A DNA stretch of 64,000 nt from Comamonadaceae bacterium (GTDB lineage: Bacteria; Pseudomonadota; Gammaproteobacteria; Burkholderiales; Burkholderiaceae_C), in the NCBI GenBank assembly GCA_027485235.1, contig JAIXRJ010000048.1, forward strand, positions 1 to 64,000. Direction: 5' to 3'. Below the pieces are notes generated by a model. That model made no database searches. It was not told the origin of the DNA and saw nothing but the letters and a program-made list of their open reading frames with translations. The position numbers were made by a program, and so were the translations under genes. This document shows, one piece after another, positions 53,244 to 62,772 of this stretch (its first letter is position 1; each line of letters starts with the position of its first letter).

Positions 53244-53894
53244 ATGACCGTGCACGAGATGCCCCGCCCAGGCGATGTGGTGCAGGCCGATGCGCAGCGC
53301 ACGCGCATGGGCCGCTGGAAGATGATCGCCATGCTCTTGGTTTGTGCTTCACCCGTGATTGCCTCTTATTTCACTTATTACGTTGTGAGGCCTGAGGGGC
53401 GCCGCAATTACGGTGAGCTCATCCAGCCGCAAAAAGACTTGCCTCTGCTCAGTGCCACCAATCTCCAAGGCGAATCGTTGCCCTTGCTCAGCCTGAAAGG
53501 CCAGTGGTTGTTGGTGAGTGTGGGCTCGGGTGCTTGCCCTGAGCGGTGCCAGCAAAATTTGTACTTTCAGCGTCAGCTGCGTGAAATTTTGGGCCGTGAA
53601 AAAGACCGTCTGGACAGGGTCTGGTTGATCACGGACGACGCGCCAGTACCTGAAACTTTGTTGCCTGCGTTGAACATGGCGCATGTTTTGCGCCTGGATG
53701 CGAAGTCCGTGCAAAGCTGGATCGCCCCTGCGAAAGACCAGCAGCTCGAAGACCATTTGTACGTGATCGATCCCATGGGCAATTTCATGATGCGCTTTCC
53801 CGCCCACATGGATGTGCCCGGCGCCTCCAAAGCCAAGCGCGATTTGGAGCGTTTGCTCAAGGCCTCGTCGTCTTGGGACCAGGCGGGGCGCTGA
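53244..53894 (+). CDS. Membrane-anchored thioredoxin-fold protein of the oxidase cluster (Sco-like, diverged)
   Basis: 216 aa from ATG 53244; ATG 53181 would add 21 residues overlapping SURF1. One membrane helix (about residues 27-46), then a periplasmic domain starting LPLLSATNLQGESLPLLSLK with ACPERCQQNLYFQRQL, a CxxxC resembling Sco/SenC, and DHLYVIDPMGNFMMRFP with a His in a position reminiscent of Sco. It probably handles copper or thiol redox for CuA or CuB. Family resemblance is moderate. Confidence 0.82.
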   Translation: MTVHEMPRPGDVVQADAQRTRMGRWKMIAMLLVCASPVIASYFTYYVVRPEGRRNYGELIQPQKDLPLLSATNLQGESLPLLSLKGQWLLVSVGSGACPERCQQNLYFQRQLREILGREKDRLDRVWLITDDAPVPETLLPALNMAHVLRLDAKSVQSWIAPAKDQQLEDHLYVIDPMGNFMMRFPAHMDVPGASKAKRDLERLLKASSSWDQAGR

Positions 53895-53897
53895 GGT

Positions 53898-55028
53898 ATG
53901 ACCGAAGTGGATCTCTACAATTTAGCCCCCGTTTTCCAGCTGATGGCGGTGGGCGTGGCGGTGGCGGCTTTGCCTCTGGCCTGGTGGTTTTGGCGTCAAC
54001 GCAGCGCCACCCCAGCCGGCCGTTTGAAGGCCTTGACCCTGATCACTTTGTTCCTGACCTTTGACTTGGTCTTGTTCGGAGCGTTCACCCGCTTGACCGA
54101 CTCTGGCCTGGGCTGCCCGGACTGGCCAGGTTGTTATGGCAGCGCCACACCCATTGGGGCTCAGGTCGAAATCACGGCAGCCCAGACCGTCATGCCCTCC
54201 GGCCCGGTCACACACGGCAAGGCGTGGATCGAGATGGTTCACCGCTACCTGGCCACTGGCGTGGGGGTTTTGATTTTGAGCTTGGCGGGCATGACCTGGT
54301 GGCAGCGACGGCAAAACCAGGTGCTCAGCCCCTGGTGGCCGACCTTCACCTTGGTGTGGGTTTGCCTGCAAGGTGCGTTTGGAGCGCTCACGGTCACCAT
54401 GAAGCTGTTTCCGGCCATCGTGACCTTGCACCTGATGTTTGGCATCGGTTTGCTGGCTTTGTTGATGGCCCAAGCCGTGCGTTATGACGGGGCGAATTCG
54501 CGGCCTTTGCCTGCCGCCTTGCGCACTGGCTTGTGGTTCGGTTTTGGCCTGCTGTGGCTCCAAATTGCTTTGGGCGGTTGGGTCAGTACCAACTACGCGG
54601 TGTTGGCTTGCCCGGACTTTCCGACTTGCCATGGCCAGTGGCTGCCCGAGATGAACTGGCAAGGTTTCCGTGTTTGGCGTGAGTTGGGCTACACGCCCGA
54701 GGGCGACTTGTTGCCTTTCAAAGCCTTGTCTTCCATTCACTTTGTGCACCGATCGGCGGCTTGGCTGGTGCTCGGTGTGCTGGTGTGGTTGGGCTGGCGC
54801 TTGCGTCAACAACTGGGCTTGGAGGCCGCAGGACAATGGTTGTTGGGTTTGTCGGCCCTGCAATTCATCACGGGTCTGAGCAATGTGGTGCTGGGCTGGC
54901 CCTTGCTGGCAGCGGTCATGCACACGGGCGGAGCTGCAGCCATGGTGGTGACCTTGACTTGGGCCTTGAGCATGAGTCGCGCCGATAATCCCCGCTCACC
55001 CCCCACTTTCAAAAAGTCTCCCACATGA
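53898..55028 (+). CDS. ctaA: CtaA/Cox15 haem A synthase
   Basis: 376 aa with eight membrane helices. Motifs: [57 protein letters not shown] (second Cys pair), and [19 protein letters not shown]. It oxidises the haem O methyl group to haem A at the inner membrane. The stop overlaps the ctaB start by 4 bp. Confidence 0.96.
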   Translation: MTEVDLYNLAPVFQLMAVGVAVAALPLAWWFWRQRSATPAGRLKALTLITLFLTFDLVLFGAFTRLTDSGLGCPDWPGCYGSATPIGAQVEITAAQTVMPSGPVTHGKAWIEMVHRYLATGVGVLILSLAGMTWWQRRQNQVLSPWWPTFTLVWVCLQGAFGALTVTMKLFPAIVTLHLMFGIGLLALLMAQAVRYDGANSRPLPAALRTGLWFGFGLLWLQIALGGWVSTNYAVLACPDFPTCHGQWLPEMNWQGFRVWRELGYTPEGDLLPFKALSSIHFVHRSAAWLVLGVLVWLGWRLRQQLGLEAAGQWLLGLSALQFITGLSNVVLGWPLLAAVMHTGGAAAMVVTLTWALSMSRADNPRSPPTFKKSPT

Positions 55029-55921
55029 CCGCCGTCACAGCCCCGCTGCCCCACTCTGCCTGGCGTCAATATTACGCATTGACCAAGCCCCGTGTGGTGC
55101 AGTTGATCGTTTTTTGTGCGCTGATCGGCATGGTGCTGGCCGTGCCCGGCGTGCCGAGTTTGACCGAGTTGAAGTTGGGTTTGTGGTCCTGCGTCGGCAT
55201 CTGGCTGGTGTCGGGGGCTGCGGCGGCCTTCAACTGCCTGGTTGAAAAAACCATCGATGCCAAAATGAAACGCACCGCTTGGCGGCCCACCGCCAAAGGC
55301 GAACTGAGCGACCGCCAGGCCTTGGTCTTTTCAGCCATCTTGTGCGCCTTGGGGTCGGCTGTGCTGTATGTGTTCGTCAACCCTCTCACGATGTGGCTCA
55401 CCTTTGCCACCTTTGTGGGGTATGCCATTGTTTACACTGTGATCCTCAAACCGCTCACGCCGCAAAACATCGTGATTGGCGGTGCCAGTGGTGCCATGCC
55501 GCCGGTACTGGGTTGGGCGGCCATGACCGGACAAGTCGGACCTGAGGCGCTGATTTTGTTCCTGATTATCTTTTTGTGGACTCCGCCGCACTTTTGGGCA
55601 CTGGCACTGTACCGGGTGGAGGACTACCGCAAGTCAGGCCTGCCCATGTTGCCTGTGACGCACGGCAACGCATTCACACGCTTGCAAATTTTGCTTTACA
55701 CCATCGTGTTGACGGCGGCTTGCCTGATGCCCTTTGTGTACGGCATGAGCTCATGGCTTTACTTGGTGGTGGCGGTGGTGCTGAGCATCGGCTTCATGGC
55801 TTACGCGGTGGCTCTGTACCGTGCTTACTCGGACGAGTTGGCCCGCAAGACCTTTCGTTTTTCCTTGATTCACCTGAGCGCCTTGTTTGCCGCTTTGCTG
55901 CTCGACCACTATCTTTTTTAA
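55025..55921 (+). CDS. ctaB: CtaB/CyoE protohaem IX farnesyltransferase
   Basis: 298 aa UbiA-fold prenyltransferase with about nine helices. The first Asp-rich region is [20 protein letters not shown] and the second [14 protein letters not shown]-like ([19 protein letters not shown]). It converts haem B to haem O for CtaA. Translationally coupled to ctaA; sco follows 10 bp later. Confidence 0.97.
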   Translation: MTAVTAPLPHSAWRQYYALTKPRVVQLIVFCALIGMVLAVPGVPSLTELKLGLWSCVGIWLVSGAAAAFNCLVEKTIDAKMKRTAWRPTAKGELSDRQALVFSAILCALGSAVLYVFVNPLTMWLTFATFVGYAIVYTVILKPLTPQNIVIGGASGAMPPVLGWAAMTGQVGPEALILFLIIFLWTPPHFWALALYRVEDYRKSGLPMLPVTHGNAFTRLQILLYTIVLTAACLMPFVYGMSSWLYLVVAVVLSIGFMAYAVALYRAYSDELARKTFRFSLIHLSALFAALLLDHYLF

Positions 55922-55931
55922 GGCCAAAGTC

Positions 55932-56540
55932 ATGCTGCAGCGCAGAGTTGTTTCGAGATCCTTTTTGGCTTTGGGCATGGTCAGCGCTTTGGCGGTCTTG
56001 TCCGGTTGTGGCCAAGACAAACCCGCATTTCGGGGGGTGGACATCACCGGTGCCGAATACGCCCAAGGCTTTGAGCTGAGCGACCAAAATGGCCAAGTGC
56101 GGACCCTGAAAGACTTTGCGGGCAAGACCGTGGTGGTGTTTTTTGGTTTTACCCAATGCCCGGATGTGTGCCCGACCGCCTTGCAGGAAATGGCCCAGGC
56201 CAAACAGTTGTTGGGTGCCGATGGGGCCAAGCTGCAAGGCATCTTCATCACCGTAGACCCTGAGCGCGACACGCCCGAATTGCTCAAAGCCTATGTGGCT
56301 AACTTTGGATCGGATTTTGTGGCCCTGCGCCCGACGGCCGAGCAGCTGCCCAAAGTGACCAAAGACTTCAAGATCTATTACAAAAAGGTCGAGGGCAAAA
56401 CCCCCACCAGCTACACCATGGACCACTCGGCCGGCAGTTTCACCTTCGATCCGAAAGGCCGCATCCGCTTGTACAACCGCCACGCCAGCGGTGCCGAGAC
56501 GCTGGCCGCCGACGTGAAGATTTTGCTCAGTGGCCAGTGA
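55932..56540 (+). CDS. SCO1/SenC copper metallochaperone lipoprotein
   Basis: 202 aa from ATG 55932. Lipoprotein signal with Cys26 (LSGCGQ). Thioredoxin fold with FFGFTQCPDVCPTAL (Cys76/Cys80), TVDPERDTPELLKAYV and the copper-ligand His in MDHSAGSFTFDPKGR. Sco proteins load the CuA site of subunit II. Last gene of the oxidase cluster, convergent with a Bug-type gene. Confidence 0.96.
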   Translation: MLQRRVVSRSFLALGMVSALAVLSGCGQDKPAFRGVDITGAEYAQGFELSDQNGQVRTLKDFAGKTVVVFFGFTQCPDVCPTALQEMAQAKQLLGADGAKLQGIFITVDPERDTPELLKAYVANFGSDFVALRPTAEQLPKVTKDFKIYYKKVEGKTPTSYTMDHSAGSFTFDPKGRIRLYNRHASGAETLAADVKILLSGQ

Positions 56541-56585
56541 TGCCCGGCCGCACGGCCAGGGCCTGAACACACAGCTTCTGGGTTG

Positions 56586-57593
56586 TCAGTTCAACTCGAT
56601 CTTCTGGCTGCGGATGATGTCACCCAAAGCTTTCGTGTCAGACTGAATCCGGTTGCGCAAGCCCTCGGGCGAGGAGCCCACCACCTGCCAGCCTTGCTGG
56701 AACAAACGGGTCCGCATCTCGGGCGCACGCACGATCTCGCTGACCACGGCCGACAGCTGGGTGGCCACTGCCGCGGGCATGGATGCCGGGGCGGCCACCG
56801 CGTTCCAAATTTCGAGTTGGTAGTCTTTCACGCCGATTTCGGACAGGCTGGGCACCTCGGCGGCTACCGGGCTGCGCCCGGTGCTCGAAGCCCCAATGGC
56901 CCGCAGCTTGCCGCCGCGCACCTGTGCGGCCGACAGCGCTGGTGGCAGCAAAGCCAGCTGAACCTGTCCACCCAGCATGGCGGTGATGATTTGGGGGTTA
57001 CCAGGGTAAGGCACATGCACGGGCGCAATGCCGGCCTTGGTTTTGAGCAACTCCATGCCCAGGTGCGCCACGGTGCCGACACCGGGCGATGCGTAGCTGA
57101 GTTGCTTGCCTGCCTTTTGAGCTTGGCTCAACCACTCGGCAGCGGTTTGGCCCGGGGCATCGGCAGGCACAGTCAGCACCAGAGGCGCCTTACCGATCAG
57201 GCTGATGGGGGCGAGGTCTTTGAGGGGGTCATAAGGCACCTTGGGGTTCAGGATGCGGGCAATCGTCATGTTGCCGTTGATCATCAGGCCCAAGGTATGG
57301 CCGTCGGTGGACTTGGCCACGAAGTCGGCGGCGATGTTGCCGCCCGCGCCCACCTTGTTCTCCACGATCACGTTTTGGCCCAAAGCCTTAGACAAAGGCT
57401 CGGACAAGGCGCGGGCGGTCAAGTCGGGGCTGGAGCCGGCCGGGAAGCCCACCACCAGGCGCACGGTTTGCGAGGGCCAGCTGGCGTTGGCCGGTGGCTT
57501 GGCCCATGACGGGGTCAGTCCCAAAGCCAAAGCACCAACAAGCGTTTGGGCCAAATGGCGGCGAGAAAAACAAGCGGGCAAGCGAGCAACCAT
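56586..57593 (-). CDS. Bug/TTT-family tricarboxylate-type solute-binding protein
   Basis: 335 aa from ATG 57593. The signal has paired Arg and ends SWA. Bug motifs: VRLVVGFPAGSSPDLTARAL, VIVENKVGAGGNIAADFVAK, PYDPLKDLAPISLI, LSYASPGVGTVAHLGMELLK and PVHVPYPGNPQIITAMLGGQ. These periplasmic proteins bind small carboxylates; no membrane transporter genes are adjacent, as is common for the expanded Bug families of Burkholderiales. Ligand unknown. Confidence 0.94.
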   Translation of the reverse strand: MVARLPACFSRRHLAQTLVGALALGLTPSWAKPPANASWPSQTVRLVVGFPAGSSPDLTARALSEPLSKALGQNVIVENKVGAGGNIAADFVAKSTDGHTLGLMINGNMTIARILNPKVPYDPLKDLAPISLIGKAPLVLTVPADAPGQTAAEWLSQAQKAGKQLSYASPGVGTVAHLGMELLKTKAGIAPVHVPYPGNPQIITAMLGGQVQLALLPPALSAAQVRGGKLRAIGASSTGRSPVAAEVPSLSEIGVKDYQLEIWNAVAAPASMPAAVATQLSAVVSEIVRAPEMRTRLFQQGWQVVGSSPEGLRNRIQSDTKALGDIIRSQKIELN

Positions 57594-57643
57594 GACGGAG
57601 ACTTTCAAAACAAAATCAGCCCTGACTTTAGCGCAACGCGGGC

Positions 57644-57671
57644 AAAAAAATACCCGGTCACAACCGGGTAT
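57644..57671 (-). terminator. Rho-independent terminator of rpoH
   Basis: On the minus strand ATACCCGGT-TGTG-ACCGGGTAT followed by seven T residues in all: a 9-bp perfect stem 31 bp after the rpoH stop. Confidence 0.93.
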
Positions 57672-57702
57672 CCGAGTCAGAGGCAGCCCACAGGCCCTTT
57701 GT

Positions 57703-58635
57703 TCAGGCGAACTCGACCAAGGCCTTTTTCATTTTCTTCATGGCAGCCACTTCGATCTGGCGGATGCGCTCGGCGCTCACACCGTACTCGTGCGCCAGGT
57801 CGTGCAGCGTCATGCCGCCCGAGCCGTTGTCGTTCACCTTGAGCCAGCGCTCCTCCACGATGCGGCGGCTGCGCTCGTCCAGCACATTCAGGGCGCTGGC
57901 CAGACCGTCGCTGGCCATCACGTCGCGCTGGTGCGCTTCAATCATGGCGGTGGGCTCGTGGTTCGCATCGGCCAAGTAGGCGATGGGGCCAAAGGCCTGC
58001 TCGCCATCGTCCGACGGAGCCGGGTCCAGCAGCACGTCGCCGCCGGACATGCGCATTTCCATCTCACGCACCTCCTCGCATTTGACGTTCAGGCTGTGCG
58101 CCATCGCGTCGACCTGCTCGGGTGTCAGGGTGTCGCGGTGCGTGCCTTCGTCGGCATCGGCCTTGTAACCCTGCTTCATCGAGCGCAGGTTGAAGAACAG
58201 CTTGCGCTGGGCCTTGGTGGTGGCCACCTTGACCATGCGCCAGTTTTTCAGGATGTACTCGTGGATTTCGGCCTTGATCCAGTGCAGCGCGTAGCTCACC
58301 AGGCGCACGCCTTGGTCGGGGTCAAAGCGCTTCACGGCTTTCATCAATCCGACGTTGCCCTCCTGGATCAGGTCGCCGTGGGGCAGACCATAGCCCAGGT
58401 ACTGGCGTGACACGGATACCACCAATCGCAGGTGCGACAGCACCAGCTTGCGGGCGGCTTCGAGGTCGTCGTTGGCTTTGAGTTGGCGGGCGGCTGCTTG
58501 CTCCTCCTCAAGTGAGAGCATGGGCATGCGGTTGACCGCAGAGATGTACGCGTCCAGATGACCCAGCGAGGGCACAACAGCCCAAGGGTTGCTCAACATC
58601 ATCGCGGTGGCCGGGGAAATGGTTTGAGTGTTCAT
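57703..58635 (-). CDS. rpoH: RNA polymerase sigma-32 (heat-shock) factor
   Basis: 310 aa. RBS AAAGGAG is 7 bp upstream of the ATG. Sigma-70 region 2 (LVLSHLRLVVSVSRQYLGYG, DLIQEGNVGLMKAVKRFDP, LVSYALHWIKAEIHEYILKN) and the RpoH-box-like KATTKAQRKLFFNLR (here VATTKAQRKLFFNLRSMKQG). Region 4 includes RIVEERWLK and SAERIRQIEVAAMKKMKKAL. It directs transcription of chaperone and protease genes. A CIRCE operator lies just upstream. Confidence 0.97.
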   Translation of the reverse strand: MNTQTISPATAMMLSNPWAVVPSLGHLDAYISAVNRMPMLSLEEEQAAARQLKANDDLEAARKLVLSHLRLVVSVSRQYLGYGLPHGDLIQEGNVGLMKAVKRFDPDQGVRLVSYALHWIKAEIHEYILKNWRMVKVATTKAQRKLFFNLRSMKQGYKADADEGTHRDTLTPEQVDAMAHSLNVKCEEVREMEMRMSGGDVLLDPAPSDDGEQAFGPIAYLADANHEPTAMIEAHQRDVMASDGLASALNVLDERSRRIVEERWLKVNDNGSGGMTLHDLAHEYGVSAERIRQIEVAAMKKMKKALVEFA

Positions 58636-58662
58636 ACCAGAACTCCTTTCAATCCCTCCATA

Positions 58663-58689
58663 TTAGCACTCTCCATGTGCGAGTGCTAA
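58663..58689. promoter_or_regulatory. CIRCE element (HrcA operator) upstream of rpoH
   Basis: TTAGCACTC, nine bases, then GAGTGCTAA: an exact match to the CIRCE consensus. It ends 28 bp before the rpoH start codon. HrcA is a repressor that binds CIRCE and is inactivated on heat shock. Confidence 0.95.
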
Positions 58690-58743
58690 AACCCGGAACA
58701 CATCGCCCGTGTGCAGCTGTAACTGCCAGGGCGTTCATAGGCT

Positions 58744-59757
58744 TCAGCTCAGCAGGGCCTGCGCGAACTCACTGGCGTCAAAAGTTTCAAGATCTTCCAA
58801 TTTTTCGCCCACGCCGATGAAATACACCGGGATGGGTTTTTCGCGGGCGATGGCGCACAAAACGCCACCCTTGGCGGTGCCGTCCAGCTTGGTCACGATC
58901 AGGCCCGTCAGGCCCAGGGTGTCGTCAAAGGCCTTGACTTGGGCCAGTGCGTTTTGACCGGTGTTGCCGTCGATCACCAGCAAGACCTCGTGCGGCGCGG
59001 TGGCCTCGGCTTTTTGCACCACACGCTTGATCTTTTTCAGCTCGAGCATCAGGTGTTGCTGGGTAGGCAGACGGCCTGCAGTGTCCACCAGCACCACATC
59101 GCGGCCGCGCGCGCGCCCCGCCGTGACCGCATCGAAGCTCACCGCAGCGGGGTCCCCGCCTTCTTGGCTGATGATTTCCACCGTGTTGCGATCGGCCCAG
59201 ACGGTCAGTTGTTCACGCGCTGCCGCACGGAAAGTATCGGCTGCGGCGAGCAAGACGCTCAGGCCGCTGTCAGCCAAGTGTTTGGTGAGCTTGCCGATGG
59301 AGGTGGTTTTACCCGCCCCGTTGACGCCAGCGACCATGATCACCGTAGGGTGGTGGGCGCCAATTTCGAGGGGCTTTTGCAAGACCCGCAGCAAGTCGGT
59401 GATGGCCTCGGCCAACAGGCCTTTGACTTGGGCGGGCTCGGTGGCTTTGGCCTCCTTGACCCGGCGCTTCAAGTCTTGCAGAAGGTGTTCGGTCGCTTTG
59501 ACGCCGGTGTCGGCCATCAGCAAGGCAGTTTCAAGCTCTTCGTAGAGATCGTCGTCGATGCGTGTGCCCGTGAACACCGTGGCGATGTTGGCGCCGGTCT
59601 TGCGCAGACCGTTTCTCAGGCGGTCCAGCCAGCCCTGACGTTCTGGCGGGGCCGGCGCAGGCAAAGATGCTGGCGAGCTGCCGTTGGGGGTTTTTTCGGG
59701 TAATGAGGCGGATTGCGCCTGTTCTGGCGGGGATTTTTTGCGGAAGAAACTGAACAT
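58744..59757 (-). CDS. ftsY: FtsY, signal recognition particle receptor
   Basis: 337 aa from ATG 59757. A short N-terminal basic/Pro-rich membrane-targeting part (about 1-45) precedes the NG domain. GTPase motifs: GVNGAGKTTSIGKL, ADTFRAAAREQL, DVVLVDTAGRLPT, IVTKLDGTAKGG and YFIGVGEKLEDLETFDASEF. It docks SRP-ribosome complexes at the membrane. The acidic A domain is shorter than in Escherichia coli. Divergent from the M16 peptidase genes (29 bp between start codons). Confidence 0.97.
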   Translation of the reverse strand: MFSFFRKKSPPEQAQSASLPEKTPNGSSPASLPAPAPPERQGWLDRLRNGLRKTGANIATVFTGTRIDDDLYEELETALLMADTGVKATEHLLQDLKRRVKEAKATEPAQVKGLLAEAITDLLRVLQKPLEIGAHHPTVIMVAGVNGAGKTTSIGKLTKHLADSGLSVLLAAADTFRAAAREQLTVWADRNTVEIISQEGGDPAAVSFDAVTAGRARGRDVVLVDTAGRLPTQQHLMLELKKIKRVVQKAEATAPHEVLLVIDGNTGQNALAQVKAFDDTLGLTGLIVTKLDGTAKGGVLCAIAREKPIPVYFIGVGEKLEDLETFDASEFAQALLS

Positions 59758-59785
59758 GGTGTGGATTTCAAGGATCATGCATTCT

Positions 59786-61258
59786 ATGAAACCGAACTTG
59801 CTCTTGGGAATTTCTTGTCTGACCGTGCTCTTGTGCGCGCCAGTGGCCACTTGGGCGCAGGCCACTCTAGCGCCTGCAGTCCCTGTGGCCTCCGGTGTCG
59901 CCGATACCCTCCTAGCCGCCAAGCCCGCTCAGGTCAAGCCGGGCGCACAGGTACACACCTACACGCTGGCCAATGGCATGACCCTGTGGGTCAAACCCGA
60001 CCGACGCGCGCCTACGGCCGTGCACATGGTCTGGGTGCGGGTGGGCTCCATGGACGAGGTGGACGGCACCAGCGGTGTGGCCCATGTGCTGGAGCACATG
60101 CTGTTCAAGGGGACTCCCAGCTTGGCAGCGGGCGAGTTTTCCCGCCGTGTGGCGGCCTTGGGCGGGCGCGAAAACGCGTTCACCTCCAAGGATTACACGG
60201 GCTATTACCAGCAAATCCCCGCTCACCAGTTGGAGGCGGTGATGCGGCTGGAGTCGGACCGTTTTGCCAACAACCAGTGGCCCGATTCGGAATTTGCCAA
60301 AGAGCTGGAAGTGGTCAAGGAAGAGCGCCGTTTGCGCACCGAAGACAACCCCCGGGCCTTGTTGCACGAAATGCTGGCGGCGACGGCTTTGACCGCCTCC
60401 CCTTATCGCCGCCCCATTGTGGGCTGGATGAGCGATCTGGAGGCCATGACCGCGCAAGACGCGCGCGATTTTTACCGGCGTTGGTATGCGCCCGGCAATG
60501 CTGTGGTGGTCGTGGCAGGTGACGTGGACCCGGTGCAGGTCAAAGCTTTGGCCGATCGGTATTACGGTGCGATCCCCATGCGCACCGTGGCCGATCGCAA
60601 GCCCCAGCAAGAGCCGGCACAGCAAGGTTTGCGCCGCTTTGAATTCAAAGCCCCGGCCGAGCAGTCTTATGTGGCGCTGGCCTTCAAAGTGCCCCGCTTG
60701 GCCAGTTTGAAGCCCTTGCCAGAGCACGACGATGCGCTCGCCCTGACCGTGCTGGCTGCGGTGCTGGATGGCTACAGCGGTGCGCGTCTGGAGCGCGCCT
60801 TGACCCAGGGTGAACGGCGGCTCGCCGACAACGTGGGTGCTTACAACGGTTTGATGGGGCGAGGGCCGCAATTTTTCTACCTGGAAGGGGTGCCGGCCAA
60901 AGGCCAGAGCACCGAGGCGCTGGAAGCCGCCTTGCGCGCCCAAGTGCAAAAAGTGGCCACCGAGGGCGTGACCGAAAGTGAACTTCAGCGCGTGAAGACC
61001 CAGTGGGTCGCCAGCGAAATCTACAAACTCGACTCGGTCTTCAACCAGGCCCGCGAGCTGGGGGTGGCCTGGACGCTGGGTTTGCCGCCTGACCATGGCG
61101 CGCAATTGATGGCGCGGCTGCGCCAGGTCACGGCTGCGCAGGTGCAGGGGGTGGCGCAAAAGTACTTCGGTGACGACAGCCTCACCGTGGCGGTTTTGCG
61201 ACCGCAGCCCCTGTCGGGACAAGTCAAACGCCAACCCGCTGCCGGTGCACGGCACTGA
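59786..61258 (+). CDS. M16 zinc peptidase (active subunit), exported
   Basis: 490 aa from ATG 59786 (AAGGA 11 bp upstream; ATG 59777 possible). The signal ends TWAQA. The inverted zinc motif HVLEHMLFKGT is H100/E103/H104, and the third ligand Glu is in ELEVVKEERRLRTEDNPRAL. A second M16 domain follows from about residue 220. Periplasmic M16 pairs degrade peptides as heterodimers: one subunit has zinc, the partner gives the R/Y pair. The partner follows 11 bp downstream. Confidence 0.95.
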   Translation: MKPNLLLGISCLTVLLCAPVATWAQATLAPAVPVASGVADTLLAAKPAQVKPGAQVHTYTLANGMTLWVKPDRRAPTAVHMVWVRVGSMDEVDGTSGVAHVLEHMLFKGTPSLAAGEFSRRVAALGGRENAFTSKDYTGYYQQIPAHQLEAVMRLESDRFANNQWPDSEFAKELEVVKEERRLRTEDNPRALLHEMLAATALTASPYRRPIVGWMSDLEAMTAQDARDFYRRWYAPGNAVVVVAGDVDPVQVKALADRYYGAIPMRTVADRKPQQEPAQQGLRRFEFKAPAEQSYVALAFKVPRLASLKPLPEHDDALALTVLAAVLDGYSGARLERALTQGERRLADNVGAYNGLMGRGPQFFYLEGVPAKGQSTEALEAALRAQVQKVATEGVTESELQRVKTQWVASEIYKLDSVFNQARELGVAWTLGLPPDHGAQLMARLRQVTAAQVQGVAQKYFGDDSLTVAVLRPQPLSGQVKRQPAAGARH

Positions 61259-61269
61259 CAGGAGCGGTC

Positions 61270-62622
61270 ATGAAAGTCAAGAACATGTTTCGTCAAATCT
61301 GTGCAGGTGCTGCTTTTTGGATGGCCGCTTGGGCACAAGCGGCTTTGCCCATCCAGCACTGGACCCAGCCCAGCGGGGCCCGCGTCTATCTGGTGGAAAG
61401 CCATGCCATCCCGATGGTCGATGTGCAAATCGACCTGGACGCCGGCAGTCGGCGTGATCCGGCCGCCCAAATGGGCCTGGCATCGGTCATGGCCGGACAA
61501 ATCTCCAGCGGCCTGCGCGCGGACCCCAAAGGCGCGGGCCCTTATCCACAGGCCATGGATGAAAACCAGCTGGGTGAAGCCTGGGCCGATCTGGGGGCCA
61601 GCTTTGGCGCCGGGGCCAGCGCAGACCGCTTGAGCTTTTCCTTGCGCAGCCTGAGCTTTCCCGACCTGCTGGACAAGGCGGTGGCCTTGGCTGCACGTCA
61701 AATGGCGCATCCCGCCTTTCCGGAGGCGGTTTGGGCGCGTGACCGTGAACGTCTGTCGGCCGCCATTCGCGAGTCTTTGACAAAACCGGGCACAGTGGTG
61801 CAAAACACCTACGCTCAGGCGGTCTATGGCAACCACCCCTATGGGTACAAAACCACGCCCGAATCTTTGTCACGCATTGGCGCCGCCGATCTGAAAGCCT
61901 TGCACCCCCGAGCTTTGCGCACCTGCAATGCGTCGGTCAGCGTGGTGGGTGATTTGACGCGCCCTCAGGCAGACGCGCTGGTCAAGCGCTTGCTGGCCTT
62001 GTGGCCGGCCATGGCGGCTTGCCAGGACATGCCACCGGTGGCTGAAGTGATGCCTTTGAAAGCGGCACAAGCGCTCCGTGTGCCTTTCGATTCTGCGCAG
62101 GCCCATGTGCTGATGGGCCAACCGGGCTACAAGCGCAACGACCCGGATTTCTTCGCTTTGCTGGTGGGCAACCATATTTTGGGTGGCGGAGGCTTTGTGT
62201 CGCGCCTGACAGAGCAAGTGCGCGAAAAGCGGGGCTTGAGCTACAGCGTGAACAGTTATTTCGCGCCGGCTTTGCATGCAGGCGCCTTCACCGTGGGTTT
62301 GCAAACCCGCCCTGACCAGGCTGCGCAGGCCACGGCGGTGGCGCAAGAGGTGGTGCGCACTTTCGTCCAGGACGGCCCCACCCAAGTCGAGTTGCAAGCG
62401 GCCAAATCCAACCTGATCGGGGGCTTTGCCTTGCGCATCGACAGCAACCGCAAGCTGCTCGACAACGTGTCCAACATCGCGTGGAACCGCTTGCCGCTGA
62501 ACTACCTGGACAACTGGACCGCGCAGGTCGAGCGCGTGAGCGCCGACGATGTGCGCCGCGCCATGGCTCGTGTGTTGCAGCCCGATCGCATGGTCACAGT
62601 GGTGCTGGGCGCGCAACCCTGA
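61270..62622 (+). CDS. M16 peptidase-like protein (non-zinc partner), exported
   Basis: 450 aa with a signal ending AQAA. Same two-domain M16 fold, but the HxxEH site is replaced (GLASVMAGQISSGL). The C-terminal domain keeps the R/Y-type substrate motif LTEQVREKRGLSYSVNSYFA. This is the non-catalytic partner typical of bacterial M16 heterodimers, alongside the zinc-bearing gene just upstream. Confidence 0.94.
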   Translation: MKVKNMFRQICAGAAFWMAAWAQAALPIQHWTQPSGARVYLVESHAIPMVDVQIDLDAGSRRDPAAQMGLASVMAGQISSGLRADPKGAGPYPQAMDENQLGEAWADLGASFGAGASADRLSFSLRSLSFPDLLDKAVALAARQMAHPAFPEAVWARDRERLSAAIRESLTKPGTVVQNTYAQAVYGNHPYGYKTTPESLSRIGAADLKALHPRALRTCNASVSVVGDLTRPQADALVKRLLALWPAMAACQDMPPVAEVMPLKAAQALRVPFDSAQAHVLMGQPGYKRNDPDFFALLVGNHILGGGGFVSRLTEQVREKRGLSYSVNSYFAPALHAGAFTVGLQTRPDQAAQATAVAQEVVRTFVQDGPTQVELQAAKSNLIGGFALRIDSNRKLLDNVSNIAWNRLPLNYLDNWTAQVERVSADDVRRAMARVLQPDRMVTVVLGAQP

Positions 62623-62772
62623 CCTTCAGCTGTGCCCGATCCGTGGGCGGCTTGCAAAACACATGCGCTTACAACTGGCCCGGCACTGTCGTCGTCAGGG
62701 CGCAGACGGGCCGCGTTGTAGTGACAAGTTCAGCAATGTGTTGGACTTAAAACTCAAAGAAGGACTCTTCTC

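Noticed and set aside
59684-59785. N-terminal extension of the first M16 peptidase from an upstream start
   Set aside because: It would overlap the ftsY start on the opposite strand and put a non-signal leader before a clear signal peptide; ATG 59786 is preferred.
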